Part shown: positions 34,288-42,354 of the stretch, piece by piece
Layout of the letters: each line of letters begins with the position of its first letter
Numbering within the stretch: the first letter of the stretch is position 1
DNA from: Spirochaetota bacterium
Lineage (GTDB): Bacteria; Spirochaetota; UBA4802; UBA5550
DNA: 46,828 bases
Direction of reading: 5' to 3'
Assembly: GCA_022709405.1 (NCBI GenBank)
Contig: JAKLIV010000010.1
Span: forward strand, 1-46,828
Translations under genes and position numbers: made by a program
Notes under the pieces: generated by a model
Databases searched by the model: none
What the model was told of the DNA's origin: nothing
What the model saw: the letters and a program-made list of their open reading frames with translations, nothing else

Positions 34288-34917
34288 TTATTTTTTGGAT
34301 TTCCTGTGATCTATGCGTACAGTCTTGACGGTTCTTTTCCTGATTTTTGGAGCGCCATCGGGATTGTATTTTTCCTGGACTTCCTCGATGGGATGCTTTA
34401 TCAGCATCTTGACGACTTCTTCGGTCTTGTTCAACACATCGATGAGTATGAGGTTCTCGTCCACGGTAAAATCCTGGAGCAGGTATTTTTCCATGGTGAT
34501 CCCCTTCGGAGGCGTGCCGATGCCGACCCTGATCTTGGCGAAACGGTCGGACTTCAGGGCCTTTTCCATGGATTTGACCCCCTCGTGGGTCAGGCTCGTC
34601 AGCACATAGTCGACCCTGAGCTCACCGAGTTCCATGGTCGAGTCTTCGACGATACAGATAATATCCTTCACGTTGATCCGTAAAAAAGAAGCGATATAAA
34701 GGACTGATTCGCCGATGAGGGTCACGAAGGTCTGCGGCTTGAGCAACACGACGTCCGTGCTCATGATTTTACCCCGTCCTATGACGGATTTCTTCTTCTT
34801 TATGCGGACGTCGATGTTTTCGTTGTTTCCCAGTATGTCTATGACTTTAAAGCCAATGTTCTGCCTGTTGTTGGCGAATTTCTCACCGGGATTTCCAAAA
34901 CCGACTATTAACTTCAA
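34288..34917 (-). CDS. pth: Peptidyl-tRNA hydrolase family protein with altered active site
   Basis: 209 residues. It is clearly in the Pth family: GFGNPG at 6-11, TFVTLIGES, RVGIGTPP and the LLQDF region. The normal enzyme recycles peptidyl-tRNA by hydrolysing the ester bond. Here the catalytic histidine (E. coli H20) is Q19 (codon CAG; NNRQNIGF), N68 is T66 and N114 is E112; N10 and D93 equivalents (N9, D92) remain. A long basic tail (RKRTVKTVRIDHRKSKK) extends the C-terminus. It sits downstream of rplY in the conserved prs-rplY-pth order, so family placement is firm, but activity is in doubt. Confidence 0.85.
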   Translation of the reverse strand: MKLIVGFGNPGEKFANNRQNIGFKVIDILGNNENIDVRIKKKKSVIGRGKIMSTDVVLLKPQTFVTLIGESVLYIASFLRINVKDIICIVEDSTMELGELRVDYVLTSLTHEGVKSMEKALKSDRFAKIRVGIGTPPKGITMEKYLLQDFTVDENLILIDVLNKTEEVVKMLIKHPIEEVQEKYNPDGAPKIRKRTVKTVRIDHRKSKK

Positions 34918-34955
34918 AAGGCGACTTCCCCCCCTTGGGATGATGAATGCACGGG

Positions 34956-34978
34956 CGCGCCCGCCCGGGGCGGGCGCG
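34956..34978 (-). other. GC-only hairpin between rplY and pth
   Basis: Ten GC pairs, 34956-34965 with 34969-34978, closing a three-base loop, in the gap between rplY and pth. No T-run follows in the direction of transcription, so it may slow or process the mRNA more than terminate it. Confidence 0.45.
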
Positions 34979-34995
34979 CGTCAATCAGAAAGAGA

Positions 34996-35646
34996 TTATT
35001 TGGACTCTTTTTCGTCAGTTTTCTCGGTAGTTGCTGCTGCGTCGGCTTCTCCCTCCGCGACAGGAGCTTCTGTCTCCTCGGCGGCTACCGCACGCGGAGT
35101 GTGGACGGATGCAATGACAGTCTCCGGGTTGCTCTTGAGCTTAACGCCGTCGGCAAGCTTGATGTCCTTCGCGTGGATGTATTCGTTGAGATCCAGGTCG
35201 GTAACATCTACCTCAATGGTTTCGGGAAGCTCCATCGGAAGGCATTCGACTTCGATTTCATGCTTGGAAATTTCGAGAAGGCCGCCGATTTTGGTTCCTT
35301 TGGGAGTGCCCGTGATTTTCAGAGGAACGGTTGTGTGGATTTTTTCACCCTTGGTTACCTTGAAAAGATCGATGTGAACGAGCTCCCCGGTCGCCGGATT
35401 CCTCTGAAAGTCTTTTACGAAGGCCATCTGGTCGCCGTCCTTTCCGTCAACGAGAACCTTGAAGAGGACACTCTCAGAAATATGGCTTTTGAAAATCGAA
35501 TAGAATTCTTTCGTCGGTATCGCAATGGATTCGGTTTTTCCATGAGAGTAGATTACTCCGGGGATGACGCCTGCGCTGCGCAGCCTGTTGCAGGAATTTT
35601 TCTTGAACTGTTCCCTGGATTTTACATTTAACACTTTATTTTGCAT
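34996..35646 (-). CDS. rplY: 50S ribosomal protein L25/general stress protein Ctc
   Basis: 216 residues: the long, two-domain form of bL25 (TL5/Ctc type), which binds 5S rRNA. The first domain runs to about residue 95 (GVIYSHGK), the second to about 185 (VDVTDLDLNEYIHAKDI). An acidic, Ala/Glu-rich tail of about 30 residues follows. Placed between prs and pth, the usual order in many bacteria. Confidence 0.95.
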   Translation of the reverse strand: MQNKVLNVKSREQFKKNSCNRLRSAGVIPGVIYSHGKTESIAIPTKEFYSIFKSHISESVLFKVLVDGKDGDQMAFVKDFQRNPATGELVHIDLFKVTKGEKIHTTVPLKITGTPKGTKIGGLLEISKHEIEVECLPMELPETIEVDVTDLDLNEYIHAKDIKLADGVKLKSNPETVIASVHTPRAVAAEETEAPVAEGEADAAATTEKTDEKESK

Positions 35647-35679
35647 TGTTTTTACCTCTAAATAATATATGCCTAACCT

Positions 35680-36621
35680 TTATTTTACAAAAAGAGAACT
35701 GACTGATTCGCCGTTATGAATTCTGCGAATGGCTTCGCCGAACAGGGGCGCGATCGACAGCACTGAAATATTGTCTTTGATCCTGTTTTTTTCCACCGGT
35801 ATCGTATTGGTGAATATGATTTCCTTGAAATTCCCCGAATCGAGCTTGCCCGGGGCATTGTTCGATAATACCGGGTGCGTGAAGCAGCAGTAGATATCCA
35901 GGCCGCCTGCTTCCCTGAGCGCAACCGCCGCTTTTGAAATCGATCCGCCGGTGTCCACCATGTCGTCGACCAGCACGCAGTTCTTTTCGGCGACCTCACC
36001 GATGACGTTCATGACCTCGGCGACATTCGCCTCGGGCCTGCGTTTGTCCATGATCGCGAGGCCGGCATTGAGGTTCTTGGCCAGAAAACGGGCTCTCTCC
36101 GCTCCGCCGGAATCGGGGGACACGACCACCAGGTCTTTTATCCTGAGATTTTTCATGTAATCGATCAGGATGGGCGACGCGTTCAGGTTGTCGACCGGTA
36201 TGTCGAAGAAGCCCTGTATCTGGTCTGCATGGAGATCCATGGTCAGCACCCTGTCCGCTCCGGTCGCCTGAATGATGTTCGCCATCACTTTGGCCGATAT
36301 CGGCACGCGTGGCTCAACTTTCCGGTCCTGGCGCGCGTACCCGAAATACGGTATAACGGCCGTTATCCTGCTCGCGGAGGCCCTGAATGCCGCATCGATC
36401 ATGAGAAGCAGCTCGATGATGTGGTCGTTCGTCGGATTGCAGGTAGACTGGATGATAAATACGTCCTGCCCCCTTACGTTTTCTTTCAGCTTGACCGACG
36501 TTTCGCCGTCCATGAACCGCTTGAGCTCGATTTTCGCGAGTGAAATTCCCAGGTATTCGGCAATCTCCTGCGCGAGCGAAGGGTTAGACGATCCCGAAAA
36601 TATTTTTAACGTGTTGGACAT
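35680..36621 (-). CDS. prs: Ribose-phosphate pyrophosphokinase (PRPP synthetase)
   Basis: 313 residues, normal. It makes PRPP from ribose-5-phosphate and ATP. Visible motifs are IFSGSSNPSLAQEIA, FMDGETSVKL, YFGYARQDRK, the metal-binding DLHADQIQGFF, and the PRPP loop CVLVDDMVDTGGSISKAA. It follows the glmU-like gene by 17 bases and precedes rplY by 33 bases, so it is probably in the same transcript. Confidence 0.97.
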   Translation of the reverse strand: MSNTLKIFSGSSNPSLAQEIAEYLGISLAKIELKRFMDGETSVKLKENVRGQDVFIIQSTCNPTNDHIIELLLMIDAAFRASASRITAVIPYFGYARQDRKVEPRVPISAKVMANIIQATGADRVLTMDLHADQIQGFFDIPVDNLNASPILIDYMKNLRIKDLVVVSPDSGGAERARFLAKNLNAGLAIMDKRRPEANVAEVMNVIGEVAEKNCVLVDDMVDTGGSISKAAVALREAGGLDIYCCFTHPVLSNNAPGKLDSGNFKEIIFTNTIPVEKNRIKDNISVLSIAPLFGEAIRRIHNGESVSSLFVK

Positions 36622-36638
36622 TGTTATATGTATCCCCG

Positions 36639-37370
36639 CTAATTTGATGCAAGAAACGATTCAACTGCAAGGAGATCGTTTTTCGTGTTTACGCCGCTTC
36701 CTTCGATCGGCTCATCCAGCATCACCGTCTTGACCTTGTATCCGGAAGCCAGAACATGGTTCAGTGCGTCCGGAAGATAGTATTCCCTCTGGGCATTGTT
36801 CGTATTTATCTTTTTCAGGCCCTCAAAAAGAAAAGCCTTGTCGAACGCATAGGTTCCCGTGTTTACTTCCTTTATAAGCCGCTGTTCGGGAGCGGCGTCC
36901 TTTTCCTCGACAATCCGGATGAATTCCCCTGTTTCGTTTTTCACGATCCTTCCGTAACCGGTCGGGTTTGCCAGCGTCATTGTGAGCACCACCGCCTTCG
37001 TTTTTTCATCCCTCGATTCCCTGATCAGGTTTTCGAATGTCGAAGGCTTAATCAGGGGCACATCACCGCAGGCGATTATTATCGTGCCGTCAAATCCCGC
37101 CAGCGCTTCCTCTGCCTGCATGACTGCATGCCCGGTCCCGAGCTGCTGCCTCTGCCATACATGCCGTACTCCCGGATCGAGGATATCGAGCACCATCTCC
37201 CCTTTATAACCGACAACGGCGATAATATCCGTGATTCCGGCCTTGCGCAGACTGTCGACGACGTAGAGGATCAATGGCTTTTCACGGAGGTGATGGATCA
37301 CTTTCGGCAGGTCGGATTCCATGCGGACTCCTTTCCCCCCGGCGAGTATGATTGAAGCTATACCTTTGAT
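36639..37370 (-). CDS. GlmU-type N-acetylglucosamine-1-phosphate uridyltransferase (single domain), AUC start proposed
   Basis: 243 residues with the proposed start. The domain matches the N-terminal half of GlmU: LAGGKGVRM, QLGTGHAV, CGDVPLI, PTGYGRI, VNTGTYAF, NNAQREYYLPD. It would make UDP-GlcNAc for cell wall synthesis. The left-handed beta-helix acetyltransferase half is absent. The nucleotide-binding LAGGxGxR motif lies upstream of the first ATG (37322). In this frame no ATG, GTG or TTG exists between it and the TAG at 37395-37397. AGGAG at 37378-37382 lies 7 bases before an ATC codon (37368-37370). The internal ATG also has AAAGGAG, but starting there would remove the motif. Confidence 0.75.
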   Translation of the reverse strand: MKGIASIILAGGKGVRMESDLPKVIHHLREKPLILYVVDSLRKAGITDIIAVVGYKGEMVLDILDPGVRHVWQRQQLGTGHAVMQAEEALAGFDGTIIIACGDVPLIKPSTFENLIRESRDEKTKAVVLTMTLANPTGYGRIVKNETGEFIRIVEEKDAAPEQRLIKEVNTGTYAFDKAFLFEGLKKINTNNAQREYYLPDALNHVLASGYKVKTVMLDEPIEGSGVNTKNDLLAVESFLASN

Positions 37371-37399
37371 GGATGGTCTCCTATGTGCGTTAATCTATC

Positions 37400-37469
37400 T
37401 GAGGTGCCAGGATTCGAACCTGGGATGCCGGGACCAAAACCCGGTGCCTTACCGCTTGGCGACACCTCA
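37400..37469 (-). tRNA. tRNA-Gln (anticodon TTG)
   Basis: A 70-base cloverleaf on the minus strand. Acceptor arms TGAGGTG and CACCTCA pair; the T arm contains GGTTCGAATCC. The anticodon loop TTTTGGT gives anticodon TTG. The 3' terminal CCA is not encoded. It ends 29 bases before the proposed start of the glmU-like gene. Confidence 0.95.
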
Positions 37470-37573
37470 ATATTTTCAACTCGGAAAAGCGGCATAAATC
37501 CACATTAAACTCACAGACATGCATGATTGAAGCCGCTTTCGTTATTGAGTGGTCACCTTATGTTAAATCCATC

Positions 37574-37644
37574 TGAGGTGCCAGGATTCGAACCTGGGGA
37601 TGCCGGAATCAGAATCCGGTGCCTTACCGCTTGGCGACACCTCA
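37574..37644 (-). tRNA. tRNA-Gln (anticodon CTG)
   Basis: A 71-base cloverleaf on the minus strand, almost identical to its neighbour except in the anticodon stem-loop. The loop TTCTGAT gives anticodon CTG. The two genes are 104 bases apart and lie between ispE and the glmU-like gene. Confidence 0.95.
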
Positions 37645-37662
37645 ATTATAGTTGTTAATCCG

Positions 37663-38616
37663 TTATATCGTCTGAATATCATGGATCGATTCGTCGTTTA
37701 AAAAACCGGTTATGATCACCTGCTTGACGGTTTTTTCAAGCTCCTGCTTCGCGGCGACCGCCTTTGCCTTGTCGTCGAAAAGCCCGACTATGCTCGAACC
37801 TGAACCGGTCATCGCCGAATGCGCCGCCCCGAGCGATATGAAGCGGTCTTTTATTTCCTTCAAGCCGGGATGGTTCCTGAAAACCGGCTCTTCAAAGTCG
37901 TTGTGCAGGATGTCCTTCATCGATCCGATCGATCCGGATTCAAGGGAATTTCTCATAATAAGTTCGTATTGCCTGAGCGAAGCCGTATCCCTCAATTGGT
38001 CCGCGGTCCTTCCCAGGGAACGGTACGCTTCGGCGGTGTTTATGTGCGTCCCGTTGTTGGCGATGACCACATGATGATCGAGTTTTCCCGGTATGGGGCT
38101 GACCTTTTCGCCGATTCCGGTGCACAGGGCGAATCCTCCGCATAGGCAGAAGGGTACGTCCGCCCCGATTCCCGATCCGATATTCATTAGTTGATTGTCA
38201 TCAAATCGTTCGAGTTTCCGGTTGATGAGCTTAAGCGCTGCAGCGGCATCGCTGCTTCCGCCTGCCATGCCTGCCCCTGAGGGGATGTTCTTCGTGACCC
38301 TGAAAACCGCGTATCCGGAAATACCCGCTTCGTCGAAATACTTCAGGGCCGCCTTGGTGATGATGTTGTCCTTCTGCGGGATTTCATCGAGCAGGGACGC
38401 ATTTGAACCGCCCTCGCTGACAATCTCAACCGCGCTTCGTCCTGTACGGGAAGAAGAGACATCGAGTTTTTCAAGTTTTAAAAGATCATGGAGCCCGACT
38501 GCCGCCATCAAGCTGAATATTTCATGATATCCGTCATTTCTTTTATTCAGAACTTCGAGGTGCAGGTTTATTTTCGCATAGGCCCTGGCACTGTCCATTT
38601 TGCCGTGCATTGCCAT
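37663..38616 (-). CDS. ispE: 4-diphosphocytidyl-2-C-methyl-D-erythritol kinase
   Basis: 317 residues. A GHMP kinase of the MEP isoprenoid pathway that phosphorylates 4-diphosphocytidyl-methylerythritol. The start region AYAKINLHLEV and the ATP loop IPSGAGMAGGSSDAAAAL are characteristic, as is the C-terminal MTGSGSSIVGLF. The start could be any of three ATGs (residues 1, 3 or 7), none with a strong ribosome binding site. It probably opens the minus-strand block ispE, two tRNA-Gln, glmU-like, prs, rplY, pth. Confidence 0.95.
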   Translation of the reverse strand: MAMHGKMDSARAYAKINLHLEVLNKRNDGYHEIFSLMAAVGLHDLLKLEKLDVSSSRTGRSAVEIVSEGGSNASLLDEIPQKDNIITKAALKYFDEAGISGYAVFRVTKNIPSGAGMAGGSSDAAAALKLINRKLERFDDNQLMNIGSGIGADVPFCLCGGFALCTGIGEKVSPIPGKLDHHVVIANNGTHINTAEAYRSLGRTADQLRDTASLRQYELIMRNSLESGSIGSMKDILHNDFEEPVFRNHPGLKEIKDRFISLGAAHSAMTGSGSSIVGLFDDKAKAVAAKQELEKTVKQVIITGFLNDESIHDIQTI

Positions 38617-38755
38617 AATTAGAGTGGCAAAATTATTATACCCATATATTTATGTCAAACACTATTTCTTTCTTATTATAACACTTTTCCCATATAATAT
38701 TTGACAAACATGGTCTGATCCCGACTGAAATGACTCCTGATCAGGAGCGGCCAGG

Positions 38756-39394
38756 ATGATTGATTTAAATAAGAAAAAATTGCTGATATTCGACTGTGAC
38801 GGCGTGCTTATCGATTCCACGGCCGCCAATGCCGCGTATTTCGACCATTGCCTTGAAAGAGCCGGATATCCTCCGCTGGACGCGAAATACAGGGAACAGG
38901 CGGCTTTCATGTCGATCCAGCAGCTGATCCGGACCGTTTTCGGCGAAACAGATGAATCCGAACGGGTCTACAATCTCAGTAAAAGGGTTTCATACGCCCC
39001 GTTTCTTGACACTATCGAACTTAAGTTCAATTTTGCAGATGTTCTCGGCAGTCTCAGAAAGAGGTTTTATCTCGCTGTCGCGTCAAACCGGGGAAAATCG
39101 CTCGTAAGCCTTTTCAACCATTTTCATCTTTTCGACTACTTCCACTTCAAGATATCGGCCATCGAGGCTGAGGCAAAGCCTTCTCCTGAGATGCTCAACC
39201 GCTGTGTCGATTATTTCGGCGTGGGCCCGGGTGAAGCCGTTTTTTTCGGCGACGCCGAATCGGACCTTCTGGCCGCGCGGGCCGCAGGGGTGGATTATTG
39301 CTGGGTGGGACGTGCCGATGAAGAACCGAATATCGGCTCGGTCCGTGATCTCCCGGAGATCATCGAATGCGGCGGGATAATCCGCCCGTTGTGA
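38756..39394 (+). CDS. HAD family hydrolase (phosphoglycolate phosphatase-like)
   Basis: 212 residues. The nucleophile motif FDCDGVLIDS (D13, D15), motif II VASNRG, KPSPEM and the acidic motif FFGDAESDLLAA are complete. The cap domain lies between residues 20 and 90. Small phosphomonoesters are the likely substrates. GGAGCGGCCAGG precedes the ATG. It converges on a minus-strand TetR gene. Confidence 0.9.
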   Translation: MIDLNKKKLLIFDCDGVLIDSTAANAAYFDHCLERAGYPPLDAKYREQAAFMSIQQLIRTVFGETDESERVYNLSKRVSYAPFLDTIELKFNFADVLGSLRKRFYLAVASNRGKSLVSLFNHFHLFDYFHFKISAIEAEAKPSPEMLNRCVDYFGVGPGEAVFFGDAESDLLAARAAGVDYCWVGRADEEPNIGSVRDLPEIIECGGIIRPL

Positions 39395-39406
39395 ATGTTG
39401 AGCCAT

Positions 39407-39423
39407 GCCGATCAGGAATCGGC
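39407..39423. terminator. Possible weak terminator between convergent genes
   Basis: A six-base-pair stem, GCCGAT/ATCGGC, with a five-base loop, followed on the plus strand by CATTTT. The T-run is short. Confidence 0.35.
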
Positions 39424-39470
39424 CATTTTCGGTCATATCAATCGACAATGCTTTCGGATTCGGGGATGCT

Positions 39471-40007
39471 TCAGCCTTTTTCGGCAAAGATATCTTTCAG
39501 CAGCTTGCGGAATTCATCCTCGCTGTAGTGATGCCTTAGCTGCTGCAAACCGATAAAAAGCGAATAGTCCCTGTATGACCGGATCCTCGCGGTGTCTTTG
39601 TCCATGCCCGACGCGATATGGAGCTCCTTGATGTGCTCGATCCTGCTGCGGTCCATTCGGTCCTGGAACCGCCTGACCTTTTTGTCATACAGAGCCCATG
39701 CCCTCATCGCGAGTTCGAGTCCGCTTGAAAACTGGAATGTCATTTTAGTAAGCCGCTTGAGGCTGTCCTCCGGGTCTTCCGGCCCGCCGGTGACCTGTAT
39801 CACGTCTTTTGTCGTGATCTCCTCATAGTAGTCGAGCAGATTCTTAATGTAATCGTCGCGGTTGCTGAAATGATGATAGAAGGAGCCCTTGGTTTTTCCC
39901 GTGGCATTTGTGAGATTCTCTATGGACAGCATGACCGGCCCTCTGGTTTCCAGTATCTTCAATCCTTCATCCAGCCATGGTTTTTTTGCGTCTTTTTTGG
40001 TTGACAA
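39471..40007 (-). CDS. TetR family transcriptional regulator
   Basis: 178 residues, starting at TTG (40005-40007) with GGAGG six bases upstream. The helix-turn-helix region GKTKGSFYHHFSNRDDY is typical. The C-terminal ligand domain has a TetR_C-like helical pattern. It is divergent from the ADP-forming acyl-CoA synthetase gene, with a palindrome in between, so it probably controls both genes in response to an acyl-CoA or related ligand. Confidence 0.85.
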   Translation of the reverse strand: MSTKKDAKKPWLDEGLKILETRGPVMLSIENLTNATGKTKGSFYHHFSNRDDYIKNLLDYYEEITTKDVIQVTGGPEDPEDSLKRLTKMTFQFSSGLELAMRAWALYDKKVRRFQDRMDRSRIEHIKELHIASGMDKDTARIRSYRDYSLFIGLQQLRHHYSEDEFRKLLKDIFAEKG

Positions 40008-40017
40008 TTACAGCCTC

Positions 40018-40038
40018 CATACCATACGGTATGGTATG
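40018..40038. promoter_or_regulatory. TetR operator palindrome between divergent genes
   Basis: A perfect inverted repeat of ten bases on each side of one central base, arms CATACCATAC and GTATGGTATG. It lies just upstream of the TTG start of the TetR gene and 100 bases before the synthetase start. The position over the likely promoters suggests mutual repression. Confidence 0.75.
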
Positions 40039-40139
40039 TTATATGTTCAATGGCGCTTGAAGTCAAGTATTTTCTCCGGCGGGGCGTCAAATCCGGCAGC
40101 ATTACCATGGCCGCCGCCGCAATGAAGGACGGGAACGAG

Positions 40140-42353
40140 ATGGAACGATTGAATGAAATAGAAAATAACGAAAAAATAAGCAGAATGTTCAACCCGAAAA
40201 GCATCGCGATTGTCGGCGTCGCTTCCAAGGGATTCAGCTTCGGAAGGGGAATCCTCCTCTCGCACCTTTCAATCGGCTACGAGGGAAAACTGTATCCGGT
40301 AAACAGGCGCGGCGGGACCGTCGAGGGCCTGGCTGCATATTCGTCGGTCGAAGACATTCCCGGCGACATAGATTTCGCGATCATAGCGGTCCCGGCGAAA
40401 GATGTGCCGGCCGCAGTCGAATCCTGCCTGAAAAAAGGGGCTGCAGGCGTTGAAATTCTTTCGTCCGGGTTCAGGGAAAGCGGGACGCCGGAGGGCAGGG
40501 CGCTCGAGGACGATTTGCGGGCCATTGCCGGCCGCGGCATAAGGATACTGGGGCCGAATTGCTTTGGCGTGTACTGTCCGAAATCCGGGCAGACGCTCCT
40601 GCCCGGGCCCGAGCTTTCAAGGGAGCCGGGAGGGGTGGCGTTCCTGTCGCAGAGCGGGGGCCACTCGGTCGATTTCGGGCTTATCGGCAAATGGCGCGGG
40701 GTCAGGTTTTCGAAGGTCGTCAGCTTCGGCAACGGGTGCGACCTCCGCGAAACCGAGATGCTCCGCTATCTAACCCATGATACTGAAACCAGAGTGATCT
40801 GCATGTATATCGAGGGCGTCGAAAGCGGTCCCGATTTTCTTTCGGCGCTCGCGGATGCAGGCAGGGAGAAACCGGTCCTGGTGATCAAGGGAGGGCTTTC
40901 GGATTCGGGAGGCAGGGCCGCCGCCAGCCATACTGCGTCTTTGGGAGGACGTAAAATTATCTGGGAGGCGGCGCTCAGACAATGCAACGCGGTTCAGCTG
41001 CACGGCATGGATGAAATGGTCGACGCGTCCCTCGCGTTTTCCATGCTTCCGGCGAGGCAATACAGGGGCTGCACGATAGTCGGCGGCGGCGGCGCGCTCG
41101 GCATCGCGGCTGCCGATGCAGCGGAATCTTTCGGCCTGGCGATCCCTCCGCTTCGAGAGGACCTGAAGGCATCCATAATGGACCTTCTCCCGAAGCCGGG
41201 ATCGAGCGCGGCCAACCCGATCGACGTGGCCAATCCGTTCGTTCCGCCGCAGGCAATCAGGGAAATCCTGCTTCGCGCTTCGGAGGACGACAACATCGAT
41301 CTGCATATCCTGGTGTTCCTTATCTATCACTTCAAGTCTCAGAAAGACGTGATGGGGGTCGACAGCCTCAGGGCTTTTGTCCCGGGCAGGGAATTGGCCA
41401 TGGTTTGCCGCGAGGTTATGGATGCGACCGGCAAGCCCGTGGTGCTCGTGATGCCGAACTACCGGCAGGAAGAGAGCGCGCTTGATCTCGAAGAAGTCGT
41501 GCGGGAAACTCGACATCATTTCATCGAGGCGGGGATTCCCGTTTATGACGATGTCAGGAGCGCCCTCCGCGCGGTCGCGGCTGTTTCGAAATACCACCGG
41601 CGGCGCTGTGCTGTTGCGGCCGCTGAAGAGGAAAAGGTAAAGAAGAATGCCGCGCTCCCGGCCGGCGGCTCCGGGACCGGGTCATGCAGGCAGATGATAC
41701 TGGATGCGTTGAAGAGAAACGACCGGGCGCTCAACGAGTACGAATCCAAACGGGTCCTCGATTCATATGCGATACCGGTGACCAGGGAGCATGTCGCAGG
41801 CAGCCTTGAGGATGCGCTGAGGATTGCGCGGGAAATCGGGTATCCGGTCGCGCTCAAGGGATCGTCGCGCACGCTCACACACAAGACCGAGCACGGTATT
41901 GTCGAGCTGGGAATTCACGATGATGCCGGACTCGAGAATGCCTATCGGGCGATCGAGGAGCGCGGAAGGAACATGCTCGACGGGGTCCTTGTCCAGCAGA
42001 TGATAAGGGGCGGCCGCGAATTCGTCGCCGGCCTGGTTCGGGACCCGCAGTTCGGGCCCTGTGTGATGTTCGGCCTGGGGGGGATTTATACCGAAGTGTT
42101 CAGGGATATTGCGTTTCGCATCGCGCCACTCGGGCTGCGGGACGCTTTCGAGATGATGGAGGAAATCAGGGCGGGCGATCTGCTCGGGTCCTTCAGGGGT
42201 ATGCCACCGGTTGACCGGGGCGCGCTCGCGCGGCTTCTCGTCAATCTCGGCAGGATCGGCCTTGAAATCCAGGAGATATCCGAAATCGACATCAATCCGC
42301 TGATAATCGACGGGGACAGTCCTGTTGCGGTGGATGCGCTGGTGATACTATGA
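40140..42353 (+). CDS. Acyl-CoA synthetase, ADP/NDP-forming, fused alpha and beta subunits
   Basis: About 737 residues from the ATG at 40140; earlier in-frame starts at 40050 and 40122 are possible. It joins a CoA-binding Rossmann domain (FNPKSIAIVGVAS), succinyl-CoA ligase-like domains and a C-terminal ATP-grasp domain. The phosphohistidine region is ASHTASLGG, and the ATP-grasp part has LTHKTEHG and GLGGIYTEVFRD. Such enzymes interconvert acyl-CoA and acid with ATP formation, an energy-conserving step. The stop is 1 base before the end of the convergent hydrolase gene. Confidence 0.9.
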   Translation: MERLNEIENNEKISRMFNPKSIAIVGVASKGFSFGRGILLSHLSIGYEGKLYPVNRRGGTVEGLAAYSSVEDIPGDIDFAIIAVPAKDVPAAVESCLKKGAAGVEILSSGFRESGTPEGRALEDDLRAIAGRGIRILGPNCFGVYCPKSGQTLLPGPELSREPGGVAFLSQSGGHSVDFGLIGKWRGVRFSKVVSFGNGCDLRETEMLRYLTHDTETRVICMYIEGVESGPDFLSALADAGREKPVLVIKGGLSDSGGRAAASHTASLGGRKIIWEAALRQCNAVQLHGMDEMVDASLAFSMLPARQYRGCTIVGGGGALGIAAADAAESFGLAIPPLREDLKASIMDLLPKPGSSAANPIDVANPFVPPQAIREILLRASEDDNIDLHILVFLIYHFKSQKDVMGVDSLRAFVPGRELAMVCREVMDATGKPVVLVMPNYRQEESALDLEEVVRETRHHFIEAGIPVYDDVRSALRAVAAVSKYHRRRCAVAAAEEEKVKKNAALPAGGSGTGSCRQMILDALKRNDRALNEYESKRVLDSYAIPVTREHVAGSLEDALRIAREIGYPVALKGSSRTLTHKTEHGIVELGIHDDAGLENAYRAIEERGRNMLDGVLVQQMIRGGREFVAGLVRDPQFGPCVMFGLGGIYTEVFRDIAFRIAPLGLRDAFEMMEEIRAGDLLGSFRGMPPVDRGALARLLVNLGRIGLEIQEISEIDINPLIIDGDSPVAVDALVIL

Positions 42354-42354
42354 A

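Noticed and set aside
37400-37644. Direct repeat of about 70 bases
   Set aside because: Explained by two glutamine tRNA genes; not a mobile repeat.
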